64,000 nt of DNA, taken from assembly GCA_029204225.1 (NCBI GenBank), contig CM055107.1, positions 3,478,706-3,542,705 of the forward strand. Reading direction: 5' to 3'. Below are positions 45,325 through 57,284 of the stretch, one piece after another. A program made the translations under genes and the position numbers. The notes beneath the pieces were generated by a model. It had not been told where the DNA came from. It made no database searches and saw nothing but the letters and a program-made list of their open reading frames with translations. The DNA comes from Diphasiastrum complanatum (Eukaryota; Streptophyta; Lycopodiopsida; Lycopodiales; Lycopodiaceae). Within the stretch, counting starts at the first letter, position 1. Each line of letters begins with the position of its first letter.

Positions 45325-46765
45325 GCCTGATTCGATAAACGAACACCGCGTTTGGAATTACCAAAGTTTAATGGTAATGTGGACCCTCATCGATTTTTAC
45401 AAGTCTTTGAGAATGCATATGAAGTATATGGAGAATATACTAATAATGCAAAAGTCCAACTTTTTTCGATAACCATGGTAGATAAAGCACGAGAGTAGTT
45501 TTTCAACCTCGATCGTGATGATCGACAAGACTGGTCAGAGTTGAAAGAGTCTTTCATTAAATGCTTCCAATCTTTCAGACTCATAGAGAGCCCCTTTGTA
45601 CGCCTTAGTATTATAAAAATAAAAAAAGATGAATGCATACGTGACTATATTGAGTGCTTTAAGCATCTCAGAAGTCAAGTCCAAGAACAACCAACCGATA
45701 AGATGTTGATCATATGGTTTATAGTTGGTCTTCCCAGACGCATCCGTAAAGAGCTTAAACCTAGCGAGGAGTATTTTACTCTTTAGTCTACTATGTCCGA
45801 TGCCATTCGTGAAGAAGATGAAGGTTCTAATGATGAGGACCAAAACGAGAAAAGAGCTCACCGTGTATTCCCTAATAATCGTCCAAGTAAGCCCCGAGAT
45901 TCAGACCAAGTCTGGAAATTTCAGTTTGAGTTGATGAATCAACAACATCAACAACAGATGGAGAAACTCAACAAAGAATTTCAACAAGTCTTAAAATCTT
46001 TCCAAAGTCAATTGCCATCTGGTAACGCTATCCATAGGCGAGAAGACACCTGGTGCCCACAATGTCGTGGTGCACATACCAGTAATGAGTGTCCATTACA
46101 CCGCCCTTACGAACCGCAGCACTGTGTACTGTGTGATATGACCACTCATACCACATCCAGTTGTAGGTACAACCCATGCAACATGCAATACTCTCGACCA
46201 TAGCAATATGCCCCTCGAGGACAACCACAAGTGCCATATAACCCACGTTATATGACTCTAGTCCAAGTCCAGGAATTGCCTAGACAACCACCTGCACAAC
46301 AACAATGATTGGCACTTTCGGGACCAAGAGGATCTACTCCACCCAACAGGCCAAATCAACAGAACTGACCCCCAGTTTAGGCCCATGTAGTATAGAGTAC
46401 CTCCTATGACACACCAGCCTATGAACCTACTTATGATGAAGGTCTTCCTGTCACATACGTAGATGAGGCCTCAGCCTCTTATTCTCATGACCAATACTAT
46501 TCAGAGGAGCAACCTACACAAGTCGATCAAAATGGTTATGCCATTTTTCCTTTAGCACTTCAGTAGAGATGTTTTGTGTGCGGAGAAACCACTCACTTTC
46601 AAAGTGAATGTAAACTTCATTATGACTTTGTCGCTGAGTGTGCTGATTGTATTAGGTGGCATTGCTATAAAGATTGCCCTAACCAAACTAAAAAACTATT
46701 CCAGCATGTAGGGTATCTAAAGAGCCATTGCATGCTGTCACACGCGCACAACATCGGGCCTTAGA
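45325..46765 (+). pseudogene. Gypsy L gag with four zinc knuckles
   Basis: 'PRLELPKFNGNVDPHRFLQV' starts the capsid domain. A TAG replaces the Trp of 'ARE*FFNL' at 45498. 'YIECFKHLRSQVQE' and 'IIWFIVGLPRRIRKELK' match gypsy M gag (HLRSKCNV, MWFLVGLPRSIRRELK). After a TAG at 45784 comes a Gln-rich coiled stretch (MNQQHQQQMEKLNKEFQQ). Four Cys/His clusters follow: CPQCRGAHTSNEC, CVLCDMTTHTTSSC, CFVCGETTHFQSEC and CADCIRWHCYKDC. Several more stops lie between 46200 and 46565. More knuckles than the usual one or two. Confidence 0.8.
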
Positions 46766-48146
46766 TGAGAACAAGGACCCAGCACAACCACACCCTCCTG
46801 CTAATACTTCCATGATTCCACAATCTTACCCTGACCCTGTAGACGCCCAAAGGCAATACCATGAAATCCGAGATGAGTTTGATAGAGCTGAAGCTAGGAT
46901 TTCTACTCTGCCATCCGCCCAGCTACCTACGCAGGGGCAACCACCACGAGGAATGAAGGTTCTTTCCAATCTCTTACAAGCTCAAATCACATGCCCTTCT
47001 ACACAGCCGTGAAGTTTTCCAAAACCTTGCGGAATGCCATATTGCATAGCTCCCAGCAGCCTAATGTACCAGATGAGTCAAGACATCTGGAAAACGATAA
47101 AGTGGTTCATAATGTTGACATGAGCTTACTTCATATAGGTGTTGCTAAAGGTAACAGCATCACTTTACCAATGCACTACAAATCGTATCCATCCATACAA
47201 GCCATTCTCGATAGTGGATCTAGCATGAATATTATCGCCCTGTCCTTAGCAAAGGCATGGGGAATATCCACATTGGAAAAGCCTAAGTACAAGTTACATA
47301 TGGCTGACCAATGAATGACGACACCTGCCGGTCATATAAGCAATTTACCGATCAAAATTGTCGGTCTGATTTTCACTATAGAGTGCGTAGTCCTAGATTT
47401 AGCTGATGAACCGCACACCTATCACTTCCTTCTTGGAACACCTTGGTTAGAAATGGCCGGAGTGATTCAAGATTGAAAGAAAAACAAAATTGTTTTTGGC
47501 AACTGTCGATGCCACCGGAAAGATAAAGCCTGCACACATTGAAGATGATTGGTCTTCAACTACCTATGATGGCCCCAATAGTATCAATTCCACCATCAAG
47601 GGTCATTATGTGCAGAGTACAGATATCATTAACTGGGCACATGCCTTAGCGACCATCGATTGTGTCAATGCCACTCTTTGTGCGCAAGAAGTTCAAGAAG
47701 AGGGCCCAATTGAAATCATTATGCACTCCACAGATATCAACACTCTCATCTTGCCTTTGTATATGATAGATGCACTCCCTATTGAGTGGATGCCTGAAGA
47801 TGTGTTTGTTACGGACATACCCACCAATGAGGATGGCATTCTTACTGGGGGAGAACATGAGTTATCTGATGACCAGCTAATTCCCTTGCTAGATATCGAG
47901 CGTCTAGGAAAGCATCGTATATCGAAAGAGATTAAGCTTCCATCACCAATGCAACATCCACAACCAATCAACACTCGTGTATACCGACCCAAACTAAAAG
48001 TCTATCAATACACGCAAATGCTCCAACCAAATTACATATGGAGAGTTACTTATATGCTCAACAAAGTACACCAAAATTTATGCAAAAGATTGTTGACAGT
48101 CTGGTCACCCAAAAGATCCCCAAAAGGGGATCTTTCATCCAAGTGA
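46766..48146 (+). pseudogene. Gypsy L protease and post-protease linker
   Basis: 46991-47314: 'HIGVAKGNSITLPMHYKSYP', 'AILDSGSSMNIIALSLAKAW' (intact D-S-G). After one TGA come 'NLPIKIVGLIFTIECVVLDL' and 'YHFLLGTPWLEMAGVI', the C-terminal motif. The frame 47490-48146 is a 218-codon linker with acidic stretches (PEDVFVTDIPTNEDGILTGG) and no RT motif. RT, RNase H and integrase are missing. Confidence 0.8.
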
Positions 48147-48149
48147 GAG

Positions 48150-48568
48150 CTTTGCTCAGCCTTTTGGAGAATTACAAAATCACTCAAAGAGTATTTGTCA
48201 TTCACTTAAGGAGAATGTTCATCCATTTAAGGAGAATGTTCATCCACTTAAGGAGAGTGTTCATCCACAAAAGTGGAGATTATCAACAATAGATTGAACT
48301 GAACATTATTACTATTGAATATGCACAAGCCACACGATCAACAAATGATGAAGTGTGTTGATCTGATCTAAAATAGCTTCTTCTTAGCCTCTGATCTTCA
48401 ATAGACCTGAAATATGCTTTTGATTCACAAATTCAACTCAACAAACACAGGTTAGTAGGATTTGATCAACAATGCAATGCATAATCATGCTAGAACTTGA
48501 TCAAGCATCCAAATATCGCAATAAATGGAAACCTTACTAAAAATAACAGTCAGCCAGCTCTGATACCA
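48150..48568 (-). other. Leader and PBS of an inverted copia (K)
   Basis: The minus strand shows TGGTATCAGAGCTGGC next to the LTR end (48555-48568 region), followed by non-coding leader down to about 48150. No gag follows; gypsy L lies there instead. The element is thus 5' end only. Confidence 0.75.
48203..48265. repeat. 21-bp tandem repeat, three copies
   Basis: Three units of cacttaaggagaatgttcatc with two substitutions in all. As 21 is a multiple of three it reads as a seven-residue repeat (HLRRMFI), but the frame has no other support. Confidence 0.9.
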
Positions 48569-49224
48569 TGTGAAAAAAGTGGATTTTGAGTGGATCCAAA
48601 CTCCCAAAATACTTTGCTAAGATCTTTGCACAACAAGCTACAAAAGCTAGAAATGGCAAAGCATCCTAACGCTACCTTTGATACACATGAACTTGACAAA
48701 GCATTCAAGAGACAAAAGAAACTAATAAAAGGTACTGATGGCAGCCAAAAATAACAGCAAATAGGGCTCCCAACAACAGTCTACCACTTTTGAAAACCTC
48801 TTAAGATCATACACAAAAGCTTGAAGACAATACACAAGACAATGCTCTCAATGGAGGAAGAAACAATGACAATGATCTATTGATCTCAATGAATCATACA
48901 ATAGGTTTCTCCAACCTGTTCTCCATGAATTTTAGCCTAATATAGGTGAGAGAGATGACTCTCTCTCATCTCTCTAGAACTTAGGACCCAATTTTAGGAC
49001 ACCGATAGCCTAAAATAGCCAATTTTGGCCTATATGTCCAAATAACATGATTTTGGTGTCATTTTGAAGGTCCTGAAGTTTGAGAATACTTCAATATGAA
49101 ATATATACTAAAATAAAAGTATCGAGGCCTCTTACACATGTGTGAAAGGTTAGATCCAATACTATGTGCCAAAAATACCAAATTTGGCCTAAAACTAGCT
49201 AGGAAATGTTGACAATTTTCACAC
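48569..49224 (-). repeat. Copia 5' LTR (656 bp), inverted copy
   Basis: The minus strand starts TGTGAAAATTGTC at 49224 and ends CACTTTTTTCACA at 48569. It matches 42589-43243 in reverse. It splits the minus-strand frame of N2 (SSSSPPNTRQR). Confidence 0.87.
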
Positions 49225-50055
49225 GTTGTCGGGTGTTAGGAGGGCTAGATGAAGATGAGGCAGCGCCACGCATGCATTTGCTGGCCGTTGTGTCAGTTAC
49301 TGCTGTATGCTGGGAGGTGGATGCAATAGAAGGTGGAACAAGGTTAGTATGTGGATTAGTGGCAGACAGGACGTTGGAACGGTTAAACCCCCGAACCTTC
49401 TGTTCAAGGAGTACACAGGCGAAGTTACAAAGAAGTGGGTTGGCGGTGATGTGCTCGTGCTTGTTAGGCTTCATGATGATGGATAGCTCATGCATAAGGA
49501 AGGCATGACAGTCGTATGGCACAACCGAGGGGCTCGAGAATTCCACGATTTGGCTCGAAAGTGTGGACTGAATGCGGTCCTTGCGAAAAGTTGACACAAC
49601 CAAGAAGTTGTTCAACAGGTAAGCGATTGCTTAGATTACGACGTCATTGATAGCCTCTATCAAATAACCATTGTTAGTTTTCACCGGGAGCTCAGGAATG
49701 GTGGCCGCTATGTAGGGTTTGATGAGCTTGGCGATGGGAGATGGGGTGGCGATCACCAGACACGATGCCGATGGTGATCATGGAATTAGCATTAACGTGT
49801 ACCTTGGTAAAAGATTTGAAAATGTGACTTCGGCGCGTCCCACGTGGCATATGCATGAAGAGCTAGGTCCATGTTAATGTCATAAGAGAAGAGCGCCAGG
49901 TAAAAGCCCATTGCTTCAAGAAGGGGGCCAGCAGCCTGAAGCCAAGAGTTTATAAAGGAATCAGATGGCAGGACCCTGATTTGGGTGGCAGTAGGTATCT
50001 CTCGTTGGATAATCTTTTTTTTGCCAATATTGTCAATAGAGGAAGAAGAAGTCAT
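49225..50055 (-). pseudogene. N2 open frame, gag-like protein of unknown type
   Basis: Starts at 50055 (MTSSSSIDNIGKKKIIQREI) with 'LPSDSFINSWLQAAGPLLEA' and 'GFYLALFSYDINMDLALHAY'. After frameshifts between 49790 and 49620 it resumes at 49615 (NNFLVVSTFRKDRIQSTLSS, HAFLMHELSIIMKP). The pattern recalls 'putative plant transposon protein' N-terminal regions, but I cannot confirm a family. Cut by the K LTR at 49224. Confidence 0.4.
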
Positions 50056-51241
50056 TATGTTAGATGGAGGGTAAAGTGTGTTATCAACATAAATGAAAAA
50101 AAGATGAAAAGACGTAAAAAATGGGTGAAAGACTTAAAAACTGAAAAAATGCGAAAATGGTGAGGACGAAGGTGGAAAAGATGAAACTGAGTGTATAACA
50201 GATGGCTGTGAGGGCTGATGAGGGATGGTGATAGTTTTTGTCACAATTTGATCACTTTGAAATTTTAGTGTAATTTTCAGCATTCCTTGAATGAAGTGCC
50301 AAATGACTAGAATTTTTCTCTTATATAGCATAGAGTGCGTATTAGGAGAAGTGCACTTTCCCTAGGTCATTTCCAACCAAAATTTTGCAGGGACCTTCGG
50401 CACAGTATTCTAAGACCTCAGTGAAGTCTACGAAGGTAAGGTGTTTTGACTACCCTACTGCGAAGATTCTGCCTGTCTACGAAGGTTCAACCCTCGCAAG
50501 AGGTGAACTCTTGCACAAAACTTGCTCCAGATGTTGGATTGTCAAGATCAGACTATGTAGGCAGGCTAATTTCACTGCTCTGATTTCATTATGTCCTCTG
50601 CGAAAGTTGGTTTGCAGATCTTGATGCCCTACAAAGGTTCCTTAATTTCTGGTTCTGTGAACCCTCGCAGACACTCAATTTCGATGATTTTTCCATTAGT
50701 AACTCTCGCAAAGATTTTTATAGATATATCTGAGTCATATTTAGTGACTGAAAAGTCCCATAAGTTAGTTCCCAAGGGACCTCAAAAATTCATGGAAAAA
50801 GTGCTCTTTTTGTGTTTTTTGGTGAGATCTTGAGATTCTCTAATCCCTAGCTCTTGCAGACTGGTATACCTATGCATCTAGGTCAGATCTAACTATGGAG
50901 AGTTCTCCAAGAGCTATGATGGTCATCATTGGTAGCTAGTTCATCAGTTTAAGTGATTTTTATCTCCATTTTGCTATTGTTTTTTTCTTTCAAAATTGTC
51001 GTATCTGATTTGCAAGGATGGGGCTAATTGTTATTATCTGATGACCTGATACCCTTTGGATCCTATCTGAATTTGGATCACACTTGGATCTTATCGGATC
51101 TTCCTTGGTCTATCTGGATCTTTCCTGATCTTGTTAAAATTTGGTGGATTTCGCTTGATCTTATCTAGATCCTAGCTTGATTTCATTAGGTCTGGCTGGG
51201 ATGACTTCTGATGAGGTTTGATCTGATCATTGTACACATCA
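50056..51241 (-). other. Leader of N2, motif-rich
   Basis: Inverted counterpart of the N1 leader. Holds repeated aaccctcgcaga / ttgcgagagtt words, for example at 50652-50662 and 50701-50712. It borders the end of gypsy M, whose polypurine-like AAGGGGTGGA is followed by TGATGTGTACAATG. It may instead be the start of the M 3' LTR; I cannot decide. Confidence 0.45.
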
Positions 51242-51260
51242 TCCACCCCTTAGATCTGTT

Positions 51261-52310
51261 TCACTGAGGTGGCCAGTACTTGTGAAGTCGGCTACCATTG
51301 ATGGGAGTATTGAATGGTGTCCCATCTAAATGTTCAAGTTTCACGGCTCCATGGTTGAGGATCTCCTTTACTTGGAACGGGCCTTCACTTGTGAATTTCA
51401 ACTTTCTCTTGATCGCCTTAGTTTTACACATGAGGACTAGATCTCCTGATCGAAGATCTTTCTTGTGCATTTGACGATCATGCCATGCCTTGCGTCGCTC
51501 TTTCTCAGTCGGTAATGCATGTACAACTAGTAAGTGCATCTCGCAAAGTTTATGTAATGCTTCATGGCATAATTGCAAAGATTTGGATTCATCAAAATGT
51601 TGCATTGTGGCGATTCTTAATGATGGTACCAGAGACTCCACAGGAATTACTGCATCTTGACTCTAAACTAGTTGAAACGGCGTGTGGTTAGTGCTTCTCT
51701 TGTAAGTTGTTCTGAATGCCCACAGAGCAGCATGTAGCTTGTGCTCCCAATTAGATCTGCTGGCTTCAACTGTTTTCGTGATTACACTACACAAGATCTT
51801 ATTGAATGATTCCGCTAACCCATTACCACGAGGATAATAAGGTGTGCTGAATCTATGGACCACAAAGAATTCTTCCAATAGGACCTTTATGGTCTCATTG
51901 ACAAAATGGCTTCCACGATCACTAACCATCTCCATCGAGCATCCGAAGTGCACAATGATGTAAATTTCGCAATTGTTCGAGCATCAGCTATTTGCACTAC
52001 CTTGGCTTCAATCCACTTAGTGAGATAATCTGTAGCCACGATGATATATCGGGCTTGTGAACTTCTTGCGGAAGGATGAATTGGACCGATATAGTCCAAC
52101 CCCCATTTTTCAAATGGCGCTTGAGCTAGAACTGGGTGTAAAAGTTCATAGTTCAACCTTGTTGGTCTCCTAGCTCTCTAGCACACATCGCACTTCTTCA
52201 AGTGAGTCATCTGTATCCTTATGTATTGTTGGCCACCAGCATCCTGATTGTAGAATCTTTCGAATTGTAATGTCAGACACAAAATGCCCACCACCCATGC
52301 CTTCATGCGA
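51261..52310 (-). pseudogene. Gypsy M integrase
   Basis: Zinc end 'HLKKCDVC' near 52180. Frame 52156-51887: 'FEKWGLDYIGPIHPSARSSQ' (first Asp), 'YIIVATDYLTKWIEAKV'. Then shifted 51953-51663: 'MEMVSDRGSHFVNETI' (second Asp), 'RGNGLAESFNKILCSVITKT' (catalytic Glu). C-terminal 51641-51261: 'ERRKAWHDRQMHKKDLRSGD', 'GPFQVKEILNHGAVKLEHLD', 'INGSRLHKYW'. D-D-E residues are all readable but spread over two frames. Confidence 0.87.
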
Positions 52311-53900
52311 AATTGAAATAATCTGGTGGCCTCGTGTGGAAGAATACATTTTCGAAGGATTCCATCTGGTCCTCTTTGATATAATTGGCCAGCAATTAGT
52401 TGATAAGGTCTAGCTTTTAGAATCAGTTTTTGCTGTTCCACCTTGGGTAGAGATTCATTTGGTTGGCCCCGCATAAGATACTCAACAATGTCCGTGGCCC
52501 ATTCAAGTACAGTGTCAATGTAAAACATGGCAATTGTTGGTAGCTCATCATTAGGTAGGGCTACACTTTCCTTCCCCTTGATTTGCGACACATGGTCTGC
52601 CATATAATGCTGCTTTCCCTTGCGAACCACTATCCAAAAGTCAAACTCCAACAACAGAATTAACCAACGAGTGATTCTTCCTGTGTTGCAAGTTTTATTA
52701 ACAAGATAAAGCAAGGGTTGATGGTCCATGTAAAAAGCAAAATTTGTGGCCATCAGATCAATGCCGAAATTTTTTAACCGCAGAGATCATAGCCAGTGCC
52801 TCCCGCTCTGTGGTCGAATAGTTTATCTCTAAATCGCTGAGCTGTCGACTAGAAAATCAGATTGGAAAATTCTTTTTGTATTCTCCTGGTTGGGTTAAGA
52901 CAGCTTCCACTTCATAGTTTGATGTGTCTGTATGCACATGAAACTCAATGGACCAATTGGGTAGATGTAATATTGGTGCTGAGACCAACGCATCTTTAAG
53001 TTTCTAGAAAGCCTGTAGGGCCTCCTCTATTCAATTTGGTTCCATTGTGATCTTGTAGATTGGTCATGCTAACTCCGCAAAATCTAGAATGAAAATCCGG
53101 TAGTAGTTACCGTGACCCATAGAAATGTAGACTCCGCGGATCATTCCCGATAGTGGCAAATCAACAATGATTCTTATTATTGACATGTCTGTGGCGATCT
53201 CGTGTCTTGATAGTATATGGCCAAGAATGAGGGCATGTGTCACCCAAAACTGACACTTCTCTAGGTTCAAGGATATCTGATATTCACGGCATTTCATCAG
53301 CACCTTTTCCAGGTTGGATATGTGCTCCGAGTTAGGTCCGTGCACGCACAGATCATCCTAGAAAATTTCCAGAAAATTTTGCAAATATTCTTTCAGTGCC
53401 ACCTACATAACTCGTTGAAAGGTACTTGGGGCATTACAAAGTCCAAACGACATCACTTTGTGTGCATAGCTTCCATTCCATGGTGAATGTTGTCTTGTGC
53501 TAATCTTGCGACGCTATTTTCACTTGATTGTAGCCATTGAAACCATCTAGGAAATTGCAGGCTTCTGCTCCTGCTTCTCTGTCTAGAACACTTTTTTCCA
53601 TAAATGGTAAGGAAAAATGATCCTTCTTGGTAACTGCATTTAACGCTTTAAGGTCCACACAAATTCACATTTTGCGATTCTTCTTGGGTACTATAACTAC
53701 CGGTGATATCCACTTTGCATGCTCGATTTCATAAATGAAATCAACATCAAACAATTTTTGCAACTCCTGCTTGATCAATTTTTGTATAGTTTGGGTTGCA
53801 ACGATAGTAGCGGCTCACCTTGGGGACTGCTCCATCCACCAAGGGTATGGTATGCTCACCTTGGGGACTACGGTTGGTGGTATACCCTTCAGATCCTTGT
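52311..53900 (-). pseudogene. Gypsy M reverse transcriptase and RNase H
   Basis: 'FIYEIEHAKWISPVVIVPKK' (about 53690-53750), 'ICVDLKALNAVTKKDHFSLP', 'FLDGFNGYNQVKIA'. The catalytic box reads F-stop-D-D-L-C (TAG near 53357). Then 'SNLEKVLMKCREYQISLNLE', 'KCQFWV', 'LILGHILSRHEI'. RNase H continues with frameshifts to 'FYMDHQPLLYLVNKT', 'WLILLLEFDFWIVVRKGKQH', 'MADHVSQI' (52753-52560). Inactive. Confidence 0.85.
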
Positions 53901-55100
53901 AGTTCATGAGAAGCAATCCTTGTATTCCACCAATAATGCGTTTGAATTGAGTGGGTGTCAACTGTTCTCCCACATGTACGATCTTCTCTTCTTCACCTGG
54001 CTCAGCTAGATTCATAGGCTGTGTCCGTGCAGGTCCTTCGAAGACTTGTTTCTCTAGTTTCTGATTTTGGTCAGGTTCTCTTTGTGCTTGCGACATCATG
54101 ATTACTAGGTCATCTAAGGTATAGTTCTCGAAGGTTTCTGACATCTCATGAACTGGCATTCAGCGAGATTCCTCCTTCATCATGTTGATCTTAGCCCGAC
54201 TTGTAATCTTTGGAGTTTCAGTCATCTGTGAGGATGATGACACTGCATCTGGATCCATTCGAACCGACTTCAAGGAGTCCAACACTTTCTTTTTTCCTTT
54301 CCAGCCCATGTAGTTGGGTTCATCTTTTTTGTCCTTCTTAGGAACTGTGTGATATTCGCTTCATGATTACGAACATCAATATCCACCATGGCTATCGCTT
54401 CTTTTGGTAGATCACTCCATCGGATCACCTGGTTATAACGTTGTCTTAGCTGCTTTTTCTTGTTGGTAGGTGCCTTGGGTGGATCTATCTTAGAGACTTT
54501 AGCCATGGTCGATCTCTGTGGTGGCTGAGCTAGTACTTTTCTCATTTCATAGTGCTCTGGATCCATATGTTGCAGGACTTGCTCATTAGTCAGTTCAGTC
54601 TCCTTGTTGTAGGTAAAAGCATGTTGCCAAGGGACTAAATCATCGTCCACATGGTTCTCAATAGCTTCCGCTGATAGCCATGTTACATTGATCATATTAG
54701 GATGTCGTCAACTACCCCCTTTGGTTTTACACAAGATTGATCTGCTAATTTGATGGAAAACTTTGCTGGTTTCAATCCTTGCAAATTCCATTTCTGATAC
54801 AAGGTAGTAGAGATTAAAAATTTACACCTGATCTTCCATCTACCACTGCTGCTTCGTCCTCGAACCTCTTGTGGTGGATTGGCAAGGTGATGTTGGGTTC
54901 TTCACTCTCCCATGTTGTCCCGATATGGAGGACATTGCTCGTTCCATCATAGTTCGCACAATATAAGGGCCCTTCTTCTGCTATTTCCGGTTCCTTTTTG
55001 GCCCATTCAGCTAGGATGCTCTTGGCTTGAGGTGCAATTCGCAGTAACTCACCGAGAGATAAGTTCACGTAGCTAGACAGTAAACTGGTGAGCACACCTG
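53815..55100 (-). pseudogene. Gypsy M protease and linker
   Basis: 55095-54814: 'NITLPIHHKRFEDEAAVVDG', then R-S-G-V-N. The catalytic loop D-G-G-S has become D-G-R-S (codon AGA), and a TAA follows five codons on. Linker frames 54695-54270 (EAIENHVDDDLVPWQHAFTY) and 54159-53815 (MNLAEPGEEEKIVHVGEQLT, LLLMNYKDLKGIPPTVV) lead to RT, as in fragment F. Confidence 0.78.
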
Positions 55101-56202
55101 TCTACAAGACCTCTAGTACTTCCATATGGAATGGTGGTTCATGATGATGCAAGTAATCGTTTTCATCCATTCCACTAGGGATGCCACTAGTGGTGCTGGT
55201 TCTTTCGTAGGTTGAGGTTCTATAGGAGCTTCTCTTGATTGTGCAGCTTTCTCTTCTTGTGCTTCTGTACCCACTAACGAACCTTATGGTATATTATTCC
55301 TTCTTCTCTTAGTGCTCCCTGATGGTAAGGATAAGAGGTCTGATACTAATTTCTCTTTTGTTCATATCGAGGGTTGAATGACCAGAATGTTGTTTCATGC
55401 AAAGATGCATTGCACAGGTGTCAAAAACTCTGTGTTAGTTTGAGATTTTGTTTCAAAATTGGAAACACATTCGCTGTATGGTTTTGGGTGCAAACCGGAC
55501 ACCATACATTCTCTTGTTAAACTACGCCATAAGTTGTTCCATGTGCTGCTTGTGTAACTTTGTCATTTGCTCCATCAGCAGATCTGTTGATATGTTGGAA
55601 GTATTGGATGATGATGCTACTGAGGGAGTAGGATTAGGAGTAGTCGGATATGATTCATCATCTGAACCCTCATCTCCCTAATGACATCTTCCATTCCTTC
55701 TTGCAATGTAGCGTATTGCTCCTGTCTTTTCAGTTCTCTTCTAATACTCCGTGGTAACCCTACGAGGAACCACATGATAATCACATGATTGGGACATAGG
55801 GCTACGTTGCATTTGGATCTTAAATGCTTGACTCGTTCAATATAGTCCCTGACCCTTTCTCTTTTTTCCCATTTTCACTTTGCTTAGTAGGAGAAACGGA
55901 TCTTCCAAGAACTTCCTTGGTTTAAAGTGCGTAATAAGAGTCGCTTTAACCCCCTCCCAAGTGGACTTTTCTTTGTTTGAGAGATTAAAAAACCAGTCTT
56001 GCACTACCATAATTAGTGACATTGGAAACAACATCAACTTTTCGGCCGGTGTCCGCTCGTCATAGATCTCGTGCGCTTGCTCGTAGATCTGGAGGTATTT
56101 GATCGGATCTGACGATCCGTCGTATTTCGGCATCTCAAGCCGAGGTGCTCTCTGAACTACTTGAAGGGGTGTGATAGGAACAAGTGGGTCCATTGGATTC
56201 AT
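55101..56202 (-). pseudogene. Gypsy M gag
   Basis: ATG at 56202: 'MNPMDPLVPITPLQVVQRAP', 'LEMPKYDGSSDPIKYLQI', 'AHEIYDERTPAEKLMLFPM', 'QDWFFNLSNKEKSTWEGVKA', 'LITHFKPRKFLEDP'. The frame shifts near 55850 to 'RVKHLRSKCNVALCPNHVII', 'MWFLVGLPRSIRRELKRQE'. The rest to 55101 is a low-complexity linker (AQEEKAAQSREAPIEPQPTK). No zinc knuckle found. Confidence 0.8.
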
Positions 56203-57284
56203 TTATGCTGGTTCTCAAATTCATTCGACGGAGATGTCTAGGATAGCTAGATTTTGATGGATCAGTGGAATTTAGTCTGGATTCTTAGGAATGATCAGTT
56301 TGGATGGCTGAAAGTGTGATTTTAGACCTCTTGCGGTGGTTTTTCCTTGATAACTTTTTGATCCTTGCTCCGATCAGCCTAAGATTTTCACAGTAGCTAG
56401 ATCTGGTGTAGATCTAACTATTGGTTTGGTCTATTAAGGCTACTCATGAGAGGGTTGGCTGTGTGAAGGTTCTTTCACTATTTTGTGGTTCAAAATCTTG
56501 ATTTTTTCAGATTTGATGGAAATTAACTTTCGTAGGCTTGTTAGGGGCTGGATCTGGCTCTGTTCCAAAGGTGGAAGGTTCTTTCTTACAGATCAAGAAG
56601 TTATGGCTTTTTGCAAAGGTTCAGAAGCACTTTTTTGGTCACAAATCAGTCAAGTCTGGCAACTAATGTTCACAGGCTTTATCACTAATGGAAAAAGGTT
56701 ACTTCTACGAAAATTTGATGGATCTTTTGATTTTAGTGATTTTTAGGCACTCAAATCTAATTGTCTACTCATTGGAATCAAACTAACCTTTGCAGGCTCT
56801 TCTCTATCCTTGTCTCACTGAGATGAAATTTCATAATTTTGTACGAAGGTTCTTGGCCACTGGAACTGAAAAATTGGGTGTCTACGAGGGTTCTGCTTGA
56901 TTTTTCTCTTCTTTAACTGGGGAACCTTTGCAAGAGCACTTATATTGGGAACTACCTTTGCAAGCTTCTCTATGCCCTGGTCTCACTAAGATGGGACTTC
57001 AGAGAGCTCTATGAAGATTCTTATACAGATCTGAATTTTTTTTATGGCTTTTTTGAGATTTTTCAAGATCTGATTGGTAGGAACATTCGTAGGCGTCTAT
57101 GCAGGTCTAAGACAGTACCCTGGAGCTACTGCCGATCATGCGAAGGTTGGTTCCCACTAGATCTTGAATAAACAAAATCTGATGAGATTTTTGTCTCTTT
57201 TCTCTCCAAAATAGATTAAGCTATTTTTATGGTTTTTTCAGTTTTGTGAATGGATGCCAAGCCCTTAGAGGCTGTTTTCACTAG

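Noticed and set aside
47646-47992. Two minus-strand frames over gypsy L
   Set aside because: Antisense shadows of the plus-strand protease-RT linker.
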